A program made the translations under genes and the position numbers. Positions 49,297 through 56,826 of a DNA stretch of 64,000 nt are shown one piece after another. The notes below the pieces were generated by a model. That model ran no database searches. It saw only the letters and a program-made list of their open reading frames with translations, and was not told where the DNA came from. Source of the stretch: an uncultured Mucispirillum sp. Its GTDB lineage: Bacteria; Chrysiogenota; Deferribacteres; Deferribacterales; Mucispirillaceae. The DNA lies in the NCBI GenBank assembly GCA_944323205.1, contig CALURO010000003.1, positions 1-64,000 of the forward strand, read 5' to 3'. Within the stretch, counting starts at the first letter, position 1. Each line of letters begins with the position of its first letter.

Positions 49297-50131
49297 TGGT
49301 AAAATGTTATCTGCTAAATTTAGAGAAAATCTGAAAAAGGAAACAGCAGAATTAAAAGCTAAAACAGGTAAAATACCGGGTATAGCTGTAATTTTGGCAG
49401 GTGATGACCCTGCCAGCAATGTATATGTTAATTCAAAAGAAAAAGCAGCATTAGATGCTGGGTTTTATTCAGTTGTTGAAAGAATAAGCACTGATGTTAC
49501 TACTGAAGATATACTTGCACTTGTAAATAAATATAATAATGATGATAAAATACATGGAATATTAGTACAGCTTCCCCTCCCAAAAGGCTGCGACGAAAAA
49601 AGAATTTTAAGGGCAATAAAACCTGAAAAAGATGTGGACGGTTTTCACCCTTATAATGTAGGGCTTTTAAATATTGGTGAAGACTGCCTTATGCCATGTA
49701 CACCTTTTGGTGTAATGAATATGATGGCTGATTACGGCATAGAATTAACTGGCAAAAACGCCGTTGTTATTGGCAGAAGTAATATAGTTGGTAAACCTGT
49801 TGCTGCTATGCTTACTAAAGCTAATGCAACAGTTACTATATGTCACTCTAAAACAAAAGATTTGGCATCAGTATGTGCAAATGCTGATATTTTAGTGGCA
49901 GCTATCGGTAAACCTAAATTTGTTACAAAAGAATTTGTTAAAGATGGTGCAGTTGTCATAGATGTAGGTATAAACAGGGTGGACGGCAAACTCTGCGGCG
50001 ATGTTGATTTTGAAGATGTAAAAGATAAATGCTCTTATATTACACCTGTTCCCGGCGGTGTTGGTCCTATGACTATTACTACACTTATGCAGAATACTTT
50101 AAAAGCATTTAAAATGATTGAGAGTTTATAG
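49280..50131 (+). CDS. folD: Bifunctional methylene-THF dehydrogenase/cyclohydrolase
   Basis: A 283-residue FolD, which interconverts 5,10-methylene- and 10-formyl-tetrahydrofolate with NADP. It has the substrate Lys in YVNSKEKAA, VQLPLPKGCDE, VDGFHPYNVG and the NADP-binding GRSNIVGKPVAAML. The end PVPGGVGPMTITTLMQNT is diagnostic. I choose ATG 49280, preceded by GGGGGAAG inside the gyrA end; longer in-frame readings lie fully inside gyrA. Its stop TAG shares its last base with the mnmE GTG start. Confidence 0.96.
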   Translation: MAVILDGKMLSAKFRENLKKETAELKAKTGKIPGIAVILAGDDPASNVYVNSKEKAALDAGFYSVVERISTDVTTEDILALVNKYNNDDKIHGILVQLPLPKGCDEKRILRAIKPEKDVDGFHPYNVGLLNIGEDCLMPCTPFGVMNMMADYGIELTGKNAVVIGRSNIVGKPVAAMLTKANATVTICHSKTKDLASVCANADILVAAIGKPKFVTKEFVKDGAVVIDVGINRVDGKLCGDVDFEDVKDKCSYITPVPGGVGPMTITTLMQNTLKAFKMIESL

Positions 50132-51486
50132 TGATTAATATTGATACTATTGCTGCTCCTATTACACCACTTGTTACAAGTCCCGTTATTACAATTCGTA
50201 TTTCAGGAAGTAATGCATTAAAAGTTTACTCTTTAATGGAAAAGGGTGGCAGAAGTATCAATACAGCCGATATTAAGCCAAACTATGTGAGTCTTTACCG
50301 TTTTAATATTGAAAAAGAGAATCTTCATGATGATGTTTTAGCAGTTTATTTTAAGGCTCCCCATTCTTTTACTGGGGAAGATGTGGTAGAAATATCATTT
50401 CATGGAAATCCTGTGCTTGTTAATGCTGCACTTTCTGCAATCTATTCATTAAATATAAGACATGCAGAAGGCGGCGAATTTTCTAAGCGTGCTTTTTTAA
50501 ACGGCAAAATAGATTTAACTCAGGCAGAGTCTATTCAGGAATTAATCTCTGCAAAATCTATAGAAGGTGTTAATTCTGCCTATAATCAGCTGCAGGGTTC
50601 TTTAAAACATGAGCTTGACAGTATAAAAGATAAGCTTTTAAAAATGAAAGCTGTAATGGAAGCAAAAATAGATTTTCCAGATGAAGATACTGTTGATGAA
50701 GAACTGCCTGTTTTAAAGCAGGACTGCGAAAATATTTTATCAGTTATTAATAAACTTATTTTATCATATAAAAGCTATAGAAACGCAAACCGCGGATTAG
50801 AAATAGTTATTGCAGGAAAACCAAATGTTGGTAAGTCTTCTTTAATGAATGCTTTTTTAAGGGAAGAGAGAGCTATTGTTTCAAATATCCCGGGTACAAC
50901 AAGAGATTTCATAAAGGAAAGTTTATATATTGGGGGTGTTCCTGTTCATTTAACAGATACAGCAGGTATCCGTCTATCAGATGAAAATATAGAGCAGATA
51001 GGGATAGATAGAAGCAGACAGAAAATAGGAGTGGCAGATATTGTTCTTTTAATGCTTGATGTATCAAGCCCCCTAACTGAAGAAGATTATAATATTTTAA
51101 AAGAAACTAAAAACTCTAACCGTATAATTATTGGCAATAAGCTGGATATTGCAGATAATAAATCTTATGATAAGGCAGATATATATATTTCAGCAAAAAC
51201 TGGTATAAATATAGAAAAGCTGGTAGATATACTAAGAGAAAAAACAAGCATGCATGATAATGAAGTGAAATCTAATGCGGCAGCTGTTACAGAAAGACAC
51301 CATACTATACTAATAGAGATAAAAGAAATTATTGAAAAAATAAACTCTTCTCTTGGTATTTATCCTATTGATATGCTTTGTATTGATTTAGAAAAAGCAA
51401 TAAATCTGCTTTCAGAAATAACAGGTGATAATTATACAGAGAAAGTGCTTGATATAGTATTTTCATCATTCTGTATAGGCAAATAA
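50131..51486 (+). CDS. mnmE: tRNA modification GTPase MnmE
   Basis: A 451-residue MnmE that works with MnmG to place carboxymethylaminomethyl groups on U34 of tRNAs. The N-terminal formyl-THF-binding fold has EDVVEISFHGNPVL and RAFLNGKIDLTQAE. The G domain has GKPNVGKSS (about 228-236), DTAGIR and GNKLD. The C-terminus ends FCIGK with the catalytic Cys. The start is GTG, overlapping the folD stop by one base. Its two possible MnmG partners are both in this window. Confidence 0.96.
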   Translation: MINIDTIAAPITPLVTSPVITIRISGSNALKVYSLMEKGGRSINTADIKPNYVSLYRFNIEKENLHDDVLAVYFKAPHSFTGEDVVEISFHGNPVLVNAALSAIYSLNIRHAEGGEFSKRAFLNGKIDLTQAESIQELISAKSIEGVNSAYNQLQGSLKHELDSIKDKLLKMKAVMEAKIDFPDEDTVDEELPVLKQDCENILSVINKLILSYKSYRNANRGLEIVIAGKPNVGKSSLMNAFLREERAIVSNIPGTTRDFIKESLYIGGVPVHLTDTAGIRLSDENIEQIGIDRSRQKIGVADIVLLMLDVSSPLTEEDYNILKETKNSNRIIIGNKLDIADNKSYDKADIYISAKTGINIEKLVDILREKTSMHDNEVKSNAAAVTERHHTILIEIKEIIEKINSSLGIYPIDMLCIDLEKAINLLSEITGDNYTEKVLDIVFSSFCIGK

Positions 51487-51906
51487 TTATATTTTTAAAG
51501 CCAGCCCAATTGTTCCTGCAAGTATAAGTATCAGCCCTGCAATAGTTTTCTTATTCATTTTTTCATCAAATATAAAATATGAGAGAATTATTGCAATTAA
51601 TATGCTTAATTTATCTATGGCAGCTACTGCAGAAGTTACACCAGTTTGCAGTGCTTTATAATATAAAAGCCATCCACCACCAGTTGATAGACCTGAAAGT
51701 GTTAAAAATACCTATGTTTTTGCATCTATGATAAATATTTGATTATAACTTCCTGCAATAAAAACTATTATAATAGAAAATATCAGCACTACAATAGTTC
51801 TTACTGCTACAGCAATATCTGTATTTGTTGTATGCACGCCCTTTTTTAAAAATATTGTTGTAATACCAGCACATACTGCTGATGCTGCTGCATATAATAT
51901 CCACAT
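51487..51906 (-). pseudogene. EamA-family small drug/metabolite transporter, nonsense mutation
   Basis: A 140-codon gene of the short EamA type (one five-helix repeat). It reads MWILYAAASAVCAGITTIFL, then VRTIVVLIFSIIIVF, up to FIIDAKT. There TAG interrupts, and the same frame continues VFLTLSGLSTGGGWLLYY ... IDKLSILIAIILSYFIFDE, ending in a normal TAA. Homologues I recall have Trp where the stop stands, so one TGG-to-TAG change explains it. The stop codon of mnmE abuts its end, tail to tail. It is inactive unless the stop is suppressed or is a sequencing error. Confidence 0.8.
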
Positions 51907-52040
51907 TTTTGTATCTTAAAATTGCTTGCATTATCAATAAGTTATATTAATGGTTTCATATTTTGCCCTGTAAGGCGTTTTTGCTGTAATTAATGTGTTA
52001 TTATATTCTAAAATTGATTATATGGCATATTTTAAAGCAG

Positions 52041-52694
52041 TTAAATTTCACCTTTTATAGATATTAAGTTTAAATATTTTCCATTATCTGCTTTTAAAAG
52101 CTCTGTATCATTTACTGCATAAGGATTATCACAGTTTAGCCAGCTTTGCCATGCTTCATTAAAACATTTCATTTCCTGCACTTTTATTTCTTTTAAATCT
52201 TTTATAAGCAGTTTTTTCCAGTAATTTATGCTTTTAAAAAATCTGAAATCATCTTCATTAATATGATATTTTAATTCTTCCGGTATTTTTTCATAATCAT
52301 TTTTTAGACCGGGTACTGCTGTATATATTTCTCCCTTTTCTTTAAGCAGCGGTTTTATGTTATATTTAAAATAATCTTTATCTAATCCAAAGTAATGGTA
52401 TGCGTCAACACTTACCACTATATCAAAATAATTTTCAGCAAAGGGTAGCTTTTCTGCATTACAGTTTAGTGGTATTATTCTATTATCTAAATTGTTTTCT
52501 TTAAAAAAAATATAATTGTCATTTGCATCTACCCATAAATCTACTGCAAATATTTCTGCATTTTTATATTTTTCTGCTAAATATATTGATGTTAAACCTT
52601 TACCGCAGCCTAAATCTAATATTTTAATATCATTTTTATTTTCGTAATCTTTTAAAAGCTCATCTATTATTAAAATACAGTCTGGTCCCATCAT
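52041..52694 (-). CDS. Class I SAM-dependent methyltransferase
   Basis: A 217-residue methyltransferase with the SAM-binding loop ILDLGCGKGLTSIYLA, the acidic ribose contact AVDLW, and the post-motif FDIVVSVDAYHYFG. YHYF and the preceding MMGPDC resemble a family of small-molecule methyltransferases whose substrate is not known. The start is uncertain. ATG 52694 has only AAAAGA before it. The frame stays open 36 bases further upstream (reading NIINNEIKQKR) with AAGGGA at the right place but no ATG, GTG or TTG codon. The true start may be rare, or the N-terminus damaged. Confidence 0.75.
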   Translation of the reverse strand: MMGPDCILIIDELLKDYENKNDIKILDLGCGKGLTSIYLAEKYKNAEIFAVDLWVDANDNYIFFKENNLDNRIIPLNCNAEKLPFAENYFDIVVSVDAYHYFGLDKDYFKYNIKPLLKEKGEIYTAVPGLKNDYEKIPEELKYHINEDDFRFFKSINYWKKLLIKDLKEIKVQEMKCFNEAWQSWLNCDNPYAVNDTELLKADNGKYLNLISIKGEI

Positions 52695-52861
52695 TCTTTT
52701 TTGTTTTATTTCATTATTAATTATATTTTATCCCTTTTTTTATTTATTTACAATATTATAAATAATTATTTTTGTATATATTTTTATTTATTATTCTACA
52801 TAGCAGATAAATTCTAAAATTATCCTTTATAATAATATATTATCACTTAATATATTCTTAA

Positions 52862-52877
52862 TGTTTCATGTGAAACA
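52862..52877. promoter_or_regulatory. parS-like ParB-binding site
   Basis: TGTTTCATGTGAAACA differs by one central base from the bacterial parS consensus TGTTTCACGTGAAACA and keeps both 7-bp arms. It lies in a non-coding gap about 35 kb from parAB and 11 kb from dnaA, a usual place for parS. Confidence 0.82.
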
Positions 52878-52888
52878 TTTTTTTATAA

Positions 52889-53128
52889 ATTAGTTATTTA
52901 GTCAAAAAATACCCACCACCAGCACAGACTTACAATATATCTGGTAAAATTGACTATACAGAAAAAACAGTATCTTCTGCAAAAGTGTGCCTTGATGTAA
53001 ATAATAATGGTTTGTCTCGTGATGAAGTATTGAAAAATATTCAGCAATCTTTGCAGCCTGCTTTAAAGTTGGAACAGGAAAAAAGTAAGTCAATGTCAGT
53101 AGAAGAAACTAATGATATAAAAAAATAA
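52889..53128 (+). pseudogene. C-terminal fragment of a surface-protein gene
   Basis: An open frame without start codon encodes about 79 residues, including YPPPAQTYNISGKIDYTEKT and VCLDVNNNGLSRDE, and ends at TAA. The C-L-D-x-N-x-N-G-x-x-x-D-E pattern is like calcium-binding linker motifs of large secreted proteins. A stop codon stands just before the frame opens at 52889, right after the parS-like site. It is most likely the remnant of a gene deleted near the origin. The remaining parts of the 52695-53306 gap are AT-rich; apart from the parS-like site and the DnaA box I see nothing else. Confidence 0.5.
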
Positions 53129-53211
53129 GGAAATAGTATTAAGCAGGTAAGGCTTAAATTTTAATTCAATAGTATATTTATTTGATACATAAAAATATCT
53201 GCTGTATAACT

Positions 53212-53220
53212 TGTGGATAA
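53212..53220 (-). promoter_or_regulatory. DnaA box upstream of the first mnmG
   Basis: TGTGGATAA is the complement of the perfect box TTATCCACA, in the AT-rich leader 86 bp before the mnmG start. Origins often sit near mnmG (gidA), so this may be a second part of the origin or a DnaA-controlled promoter. Confidence 0.6.
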
Positions 53221-53306
53221 GTTGTGTAGCAGTAAGTAATTAATATCTTTACAAAGTATCAAAAAAAAACTATTATAATCATCAAAAATTTTATAAGGTT
53301 TTGATA

Positions 53307-55169
53307 ATGGATTTTCAAAAAAAATATGATGTAATAGTTGTTGGTGCAGGTCATGCAGGCTGTGAAGCATCTCTTGCAGCAGCAAGAATGGGGGCAGATA
53401 CTTTACTGCTTACTATCTCTATTGATAATATTGCTTTAATGCCATGCAACCCGGCAATAGGTGGTATTGGAAAAGGTAATCTTGTAAAAGATATGGACGC
53501 TCTTGGCGGAGAAATGGCAAAAAATATTGATGAAACAGGTATTCAGTTTAGAGTTCTTAATAAAAGAAAAGGCCCAGCAGTATGGTGCAGCAGAGCTCAG
53601 GCTGATAAACATTTATATAAAGACAGATTTCAAACAGTAATAATGAATACTCCATCGCTTGATGTAAAGCAGGGGATAGTTACAGAAATATTAGTTGAAA
53701 ATGGTGCAGTTTGTGGAGTAGAGACTGCATGCGGTCAAACTTTTTTAGGAAGAAAAGTTGTTATTTGTGGCGGAACATTTATTGGTGGAGAAATATTTAT
53801 AGGTGATAGGGTAATAGAAGCAGGCAGAATGTATGAACCATCAGCAACTGGACTTTCTCTTTCACTTAAAAAAATAGGCTTTAATCCTATAAGACTTAAA
53901 ACTGATACACCAGCGAGGCTGCATATTGACAGCTTAAATTTTAACGGACTTGAAGAATATGTTAGTGATGATGTAATGATACCTTTTTCTGCAGAAACAA
54001 AATCCATTAATCTTCCACAGATAAAATGCTACGGCACACAAACAAATAAAGAAACACATAAAATAATAAGAGAAGCCGCAGAAAAAAGTTTATTTTATAA
54101 TGGAGCAAGAGAGAGTAATGGCCCTAGATATTGTCCAAGTATGGAAGATAAAGTTTTAAAGTTTCCAGAAAAGGTTTCTCATAAACTTGTTATTGAACCT
54201 GAAGGCTTAAATACAAAAGAAGTTCATATAAATGGTTTTTCATGCTCTATACCAGTAGAGGCACAAATCAAAGCATATAGAACAGTTAAGGGAATGGAAA
54301 ACTGTAAGTTTATCCGCCCAGCTTATGCTATACAGTATGATGCATATCAGCCAACAGGTTTATACCATTCTTATGAAACAAAACTTATAAAAGGTCTGTT
54401 TTTTGGCGGTCAGCTTAACGGCACAAGTGGATATGAAGAAGCTGCAGTGCAGGGATTTATGGCAGGCGTAAATGCAGTTCTTTCCCTTGATAATAAAGAG
54501 CCATTTGTTTTAGGCAGAAACGAAAGCTATATTGGTGTTTTAACTGATGATTTAGTATTAAAAGGTATTACAGAGCCATATAGAATGTTTACTTCCCGCA
54601 GTGAATACAGGCTTTTAACTCGTGAAGATAATGCTGAAGAAAGATTAATAGAGTATGGATATAAACTAGGTCTCATTTCTAAAACAAGGTATGAAAGATA
54701 TCAGCAGGATATGCAGGAAATAAATAATGAAATAGAAAGGCTTAAAAATACACTTATTAAGAAAACAGCAGAAAATGAAGCATACCTTTCAAAATTTGGC
54801 GTGAGTATAAGCCAGTCTTTTAAAGCAGAAGAGTTATTAAAAAGACCACAGTTAAGTTATAATGATATTATCAAATTAATAGGTGGCGGATTAAGTGGAA
54901 GAAAGGCAAGTCAGATTGAAATTAAAATAAAATATTCCGGCTATATAGAAAGTATGGAAGAAAGCAACAGTGAAGATATAGAAAGTATAATTATACCAGA
55001 TGATTTTTCTTATGATAATATTTCAGGATTAAGGCTGGAATATTCTGATAAGCTAAAAAGTGTTAAGCCTAAAACATTAGGGCAGGCTTTAAGGATACCG
55101 GGGCTTACAAAAACTGCAATATCTGTTTTGGCTGTTGAAATTTATAAATATAATAAAAGTAGAGATTAA
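53307..55169 (+). CDS. mnmG: MnmG paralogue 1 (tRNA U34 modification FAD enzyme)
   Basis: A 620-residue MnmG/GidA-family flavoprotein. The FAD-binding VVGAGHAGCEASLAAARMGA is at the N-terminus. The Cys-containing MPCNPAIGGIGKGNLVKDMDALGG and RYCPSMEDK carry the two conserved cysteines, and the C-terminal MnmE-binding domain ends LGQALRIPGLTKTAIS. ATG 53307 has AAGG at 8 bp; TTG at 53301 is too close. It differs from the second copy in the loop VLNKRKGPAVWCSRAQADK, close to the canonical form, and in the C-terminal half. This copy is preceded by a DnaA box and parS-like site. Which paralogue serves MnmE is not decided here. Confidence 0.9.
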   Translation: MDFQKKYDVIVVGAGHAGCEASLAAARMGADTLLLTISIDNIALMPCNPAIGGIGKGNLVKDMDALGGEMAKNIDETGIQFRVLNKRKGPAVWCSRAQADKHLYKDRFQTVIMNTPSLDVKQGIVTEILVENGAVCGVETACGQTFLGRKVVICGGTFIGGEIFIGDRVIEAGRMYEPSATGLSLSLKKIGFNPIRLKTDTPARLHIDSLNFNGLEEYVSDDVMIPFSAETKSINLPQIKCYGTQTNKETHKIIREAAEKSLFYNGARESNGPRYCPSMEDKVLKFPEKVSHKLVIEPEGLNTKEVHINGFSCSIPVEAQIKAYRTVKGMENCKFIRPAYAIQYDAYQPTGLYHSYETKLIKGLFFGGQLNGTSGYEEAAVQGFMAGVNAVLSLDNKEPFVLGRNESYIGVLTDDLVLKGITEPYRMFTSRSEYRLLTREDNAEERLIEYGYKLGLISKTRYERYQQDMQEINNEIERLKNTLIKKTAENEAYLSKFGVSISQSFKAEELLKRPQLSYNDIIKLIGGGLSGRKASQIEIKIKYSGYIESMEESNSEDIESIIIPDDFSYDNISGLRLEYSDKLKSVKPKTLGQALRIPGLTKTAISVLAVEIYKYNKSRD

Positions 55170-55185
55170 ACCATGGAGTAATAGT

Positions 55186-55746
55186 ATGAAAAATAGTAAT
55201 GATTTAGTATTAAAATATTTAAAACTTTTTGTAATAAGTGCTTTATTGATTTTTATCATTGATAATTTTATTGTGGGAAACTTGTTAAAAGATGGTAAAA
55301 TTTATGAATATTTAGTTGTAGATATTATACCCTTAATATCTATTTTATTTATGGGTATGACAGGTGAGAATATATTTAAAAAATATGATAAAGGTTTTAA
55401 TTTATCGTTATATTTTATATTGTCAGCTTTTTTTATATTTATATTTAATTTAGCTTATATTTATATAAGCCCGTTGCTTGAAGCAGGTTATAAAGTTTAT
55501 GCGCATATAGGTATGATGATATCATTATTTTTTATTGGTATATTTTATATATTTAACAAAAAAACAGAAATAAAAAATAATAACAAGCAAATATTATATG
55601 CTAATAATGAAGATGATAATAATACACTATACGAACACAACACAACAAAAAAACTTATTATTGAAATATTTTTTAGTTTTAATAGCGGAACTACTGTTTG
55701 CGTGTTTATAATTTTATACGAACAAATTAAAACAGTATATATGTAA
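55186..55746 (+). CDS. Small integral membrane protein, unknown function
   Basis: A 186-residue protein with about five hydrophobic segments (for example LFVISALLIFIIDNFIV, YLVVDIIPLISILFMGM, YFILSAFFIFIFNLAYIYI and IGMMISLFFIGIFYIF). An Asn/Asp/Glu-rich loop (NNNKQILYANNEDDNN) precedes the last hydrophobic stretch. No recognised motif is present. GGAG precedes ATG 55186; an in-frame extension to 55135 lies in mnmG. It belongs to a group of three such membrane genes placed between the two mnmG copies. Confidence 0.6.
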   Translation: MKNSNDLVLKYLKLFVISALLIFIIDNFIVGNLLKDGKIYEYLVVDIIPLISILFMGMTGENIFKKYDKGFNLSLYFILSAFFIFIFNLAYIYISPLLEAGYKVYAHIGMMISLFFIGIFYIFNKKTEIKNNNKQILYANNEDDNNTLYEHNTTKKLIIEIFFSFNSGTTVCVFIILYEQIKTVYM

Positions 55747-55755
55747 GTTATTATT

Positions 55756-56150
55756 ATGTTTCACGTGAAACAAAAAATAATTATGATAGATAAAGAATGT
55801 AATTTAAAAATAATGTTTTACTGGCTTACAGATGTATTTATAATGTTAGCTATTATAAATCCAGCTATATCTATAATAAAGTATGAAATATTTAATAATT
55901 CTGAAAGACTAAATGGAAAGCATTTAAAATAATTTTCTTTTTCACAATGTCGTTAGTAATAATAACAGGCACACTATCGGCTGTTATAAGAACATATTTT
56001 GATACAGGAATGAAATATATTTATTTAATACCATTATTTTTAGTGCTGCTGAATTTTGCATATATTTGGAGTGGAAAAAGCCAGAGAAACAGTTTTGTTT
56101 TTTCACTGCTTACTGCATTAACAACAGCAGTTATTCTTAGAAATATTTAA
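55756..56150 (+). pseudogene. Probable frameshifted small membrane protein gene
   Basis: Two short frames look like one broken gene. The first, 58 residues (55756-55932), starts MFHVKQKIIMIDKEC and has one helix (WLTDVFIMLAIINPAISII). The second, in the -1 frame, has KWKAFKIIFFFTMSLVIITGT before its own ATG at 55947 and ends at 56150 after two more helices. A one-base change between about 55905 and 55918 would join them to a roughly 130-residue, four-helix protein. The parS site lies over the first codons. No good ribosome-binding site is seen before 55756, so the second frame from 55947 (67 residues) may be the only product. Confidence 0.45.
55757..55772. promoter_or_regulatory. Perfect parS site
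   Basis: TGTTTCACGTGAAACA is an exact 16-bp match to the bacterial parS consensus and a perfect palindrome. It lies about 38 kb from parAB and 15 kb from dnaA, and should be the main ParB nucleation site of this region. Confidence 0.93.
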
Positions 56151-56161
56151 AAAGGAATTAT

Positions 56162-56737
56162 ATGTATATGAAATTTAAAAGTTATTTTCAAGGTATAATA
56201 ATTATACTGATGATGACATTTATAATAGAAATAATGCTGTATGATATATCAGTATTAAATACTGAATGGAGCAGCATATTAAAGGAAGTACTGTTTATAG
56301 AAATAATACCTTTTACAATAATATATTTTTATGGATACAAAAAAATATGGGAAAAATTTAAAAGAACTTATTTATTTAGTGTGTTTGTAGTTATGCTTAT
56401 AATGTATATAATATTTTCAATAAACATTGTACAACAATTATTTTTTAGATTAGCATACAAAAATAGTGAATATATAAACTTTATACTTACACCTTTTATG
56501 GAGCTTTTTTATCTAATAAAAACAGATATATTTCAAACAGAATATACACATGCAGGAATCACTTTTGCATTACTAGTAATAATTATACAAGCTGGAAAAA
56601 ATAAAATAAAAAAAGAAGAAATAAATATATTAGAACCTAAAGAATATTATTCAAAAAGAAATTTAGCAATAAATCAAGGGTTTATATTAGGGCTTATACC
56701 GCTTACTGTACAAATAATTGCAGGAAAAGTATTTTAG
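56162..56737 (+). CDS. Small integral membrane protein, unknown function
   Basis: A 191-residue protein with about five hydrophobic segments (IIIILMMTFIIEIML, EVLFIEIIPFTIIYFYG, YLFSVFVVMLIMYIIFSINI, GITFALLVIIIQAG and the C-terminal FILGLIPLTVQIIAG). The overall layout resembles the 186-residue protein at 55186, so they may be distant paralogues. A charged loop KNKIKKEEINILEPKEYYSKR lies before the last helix. AGGA precedes the ATG. It ends 89 bp before the second mnmG. Confidence 0.6.
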   Translation: MYMKFKSYFQGIIIILMMTFIIEIMLYDISVLNTEWSSILKEVLFIEIIPFTIIYFYGYKKIWEKFKRTYLFSVFVVMLIMYIIFSINIVQQLFFRLAYKNSEYINFILTPFMELFYLIKTDIFQTEYTHAGITFALLVIIIQAGKNKIKKEEINILEPKEYYSKRNLAINQGFILGLIPLTVQIIAGKVF

Positions 56738-56826
56738 AATATAAAAAATAAAATAAACATATAGCAGATATTAAGAAAAGATGATATAATATTTTTCTGA
56801 ATAAAAATTAAAAAAACAAGGTATAT

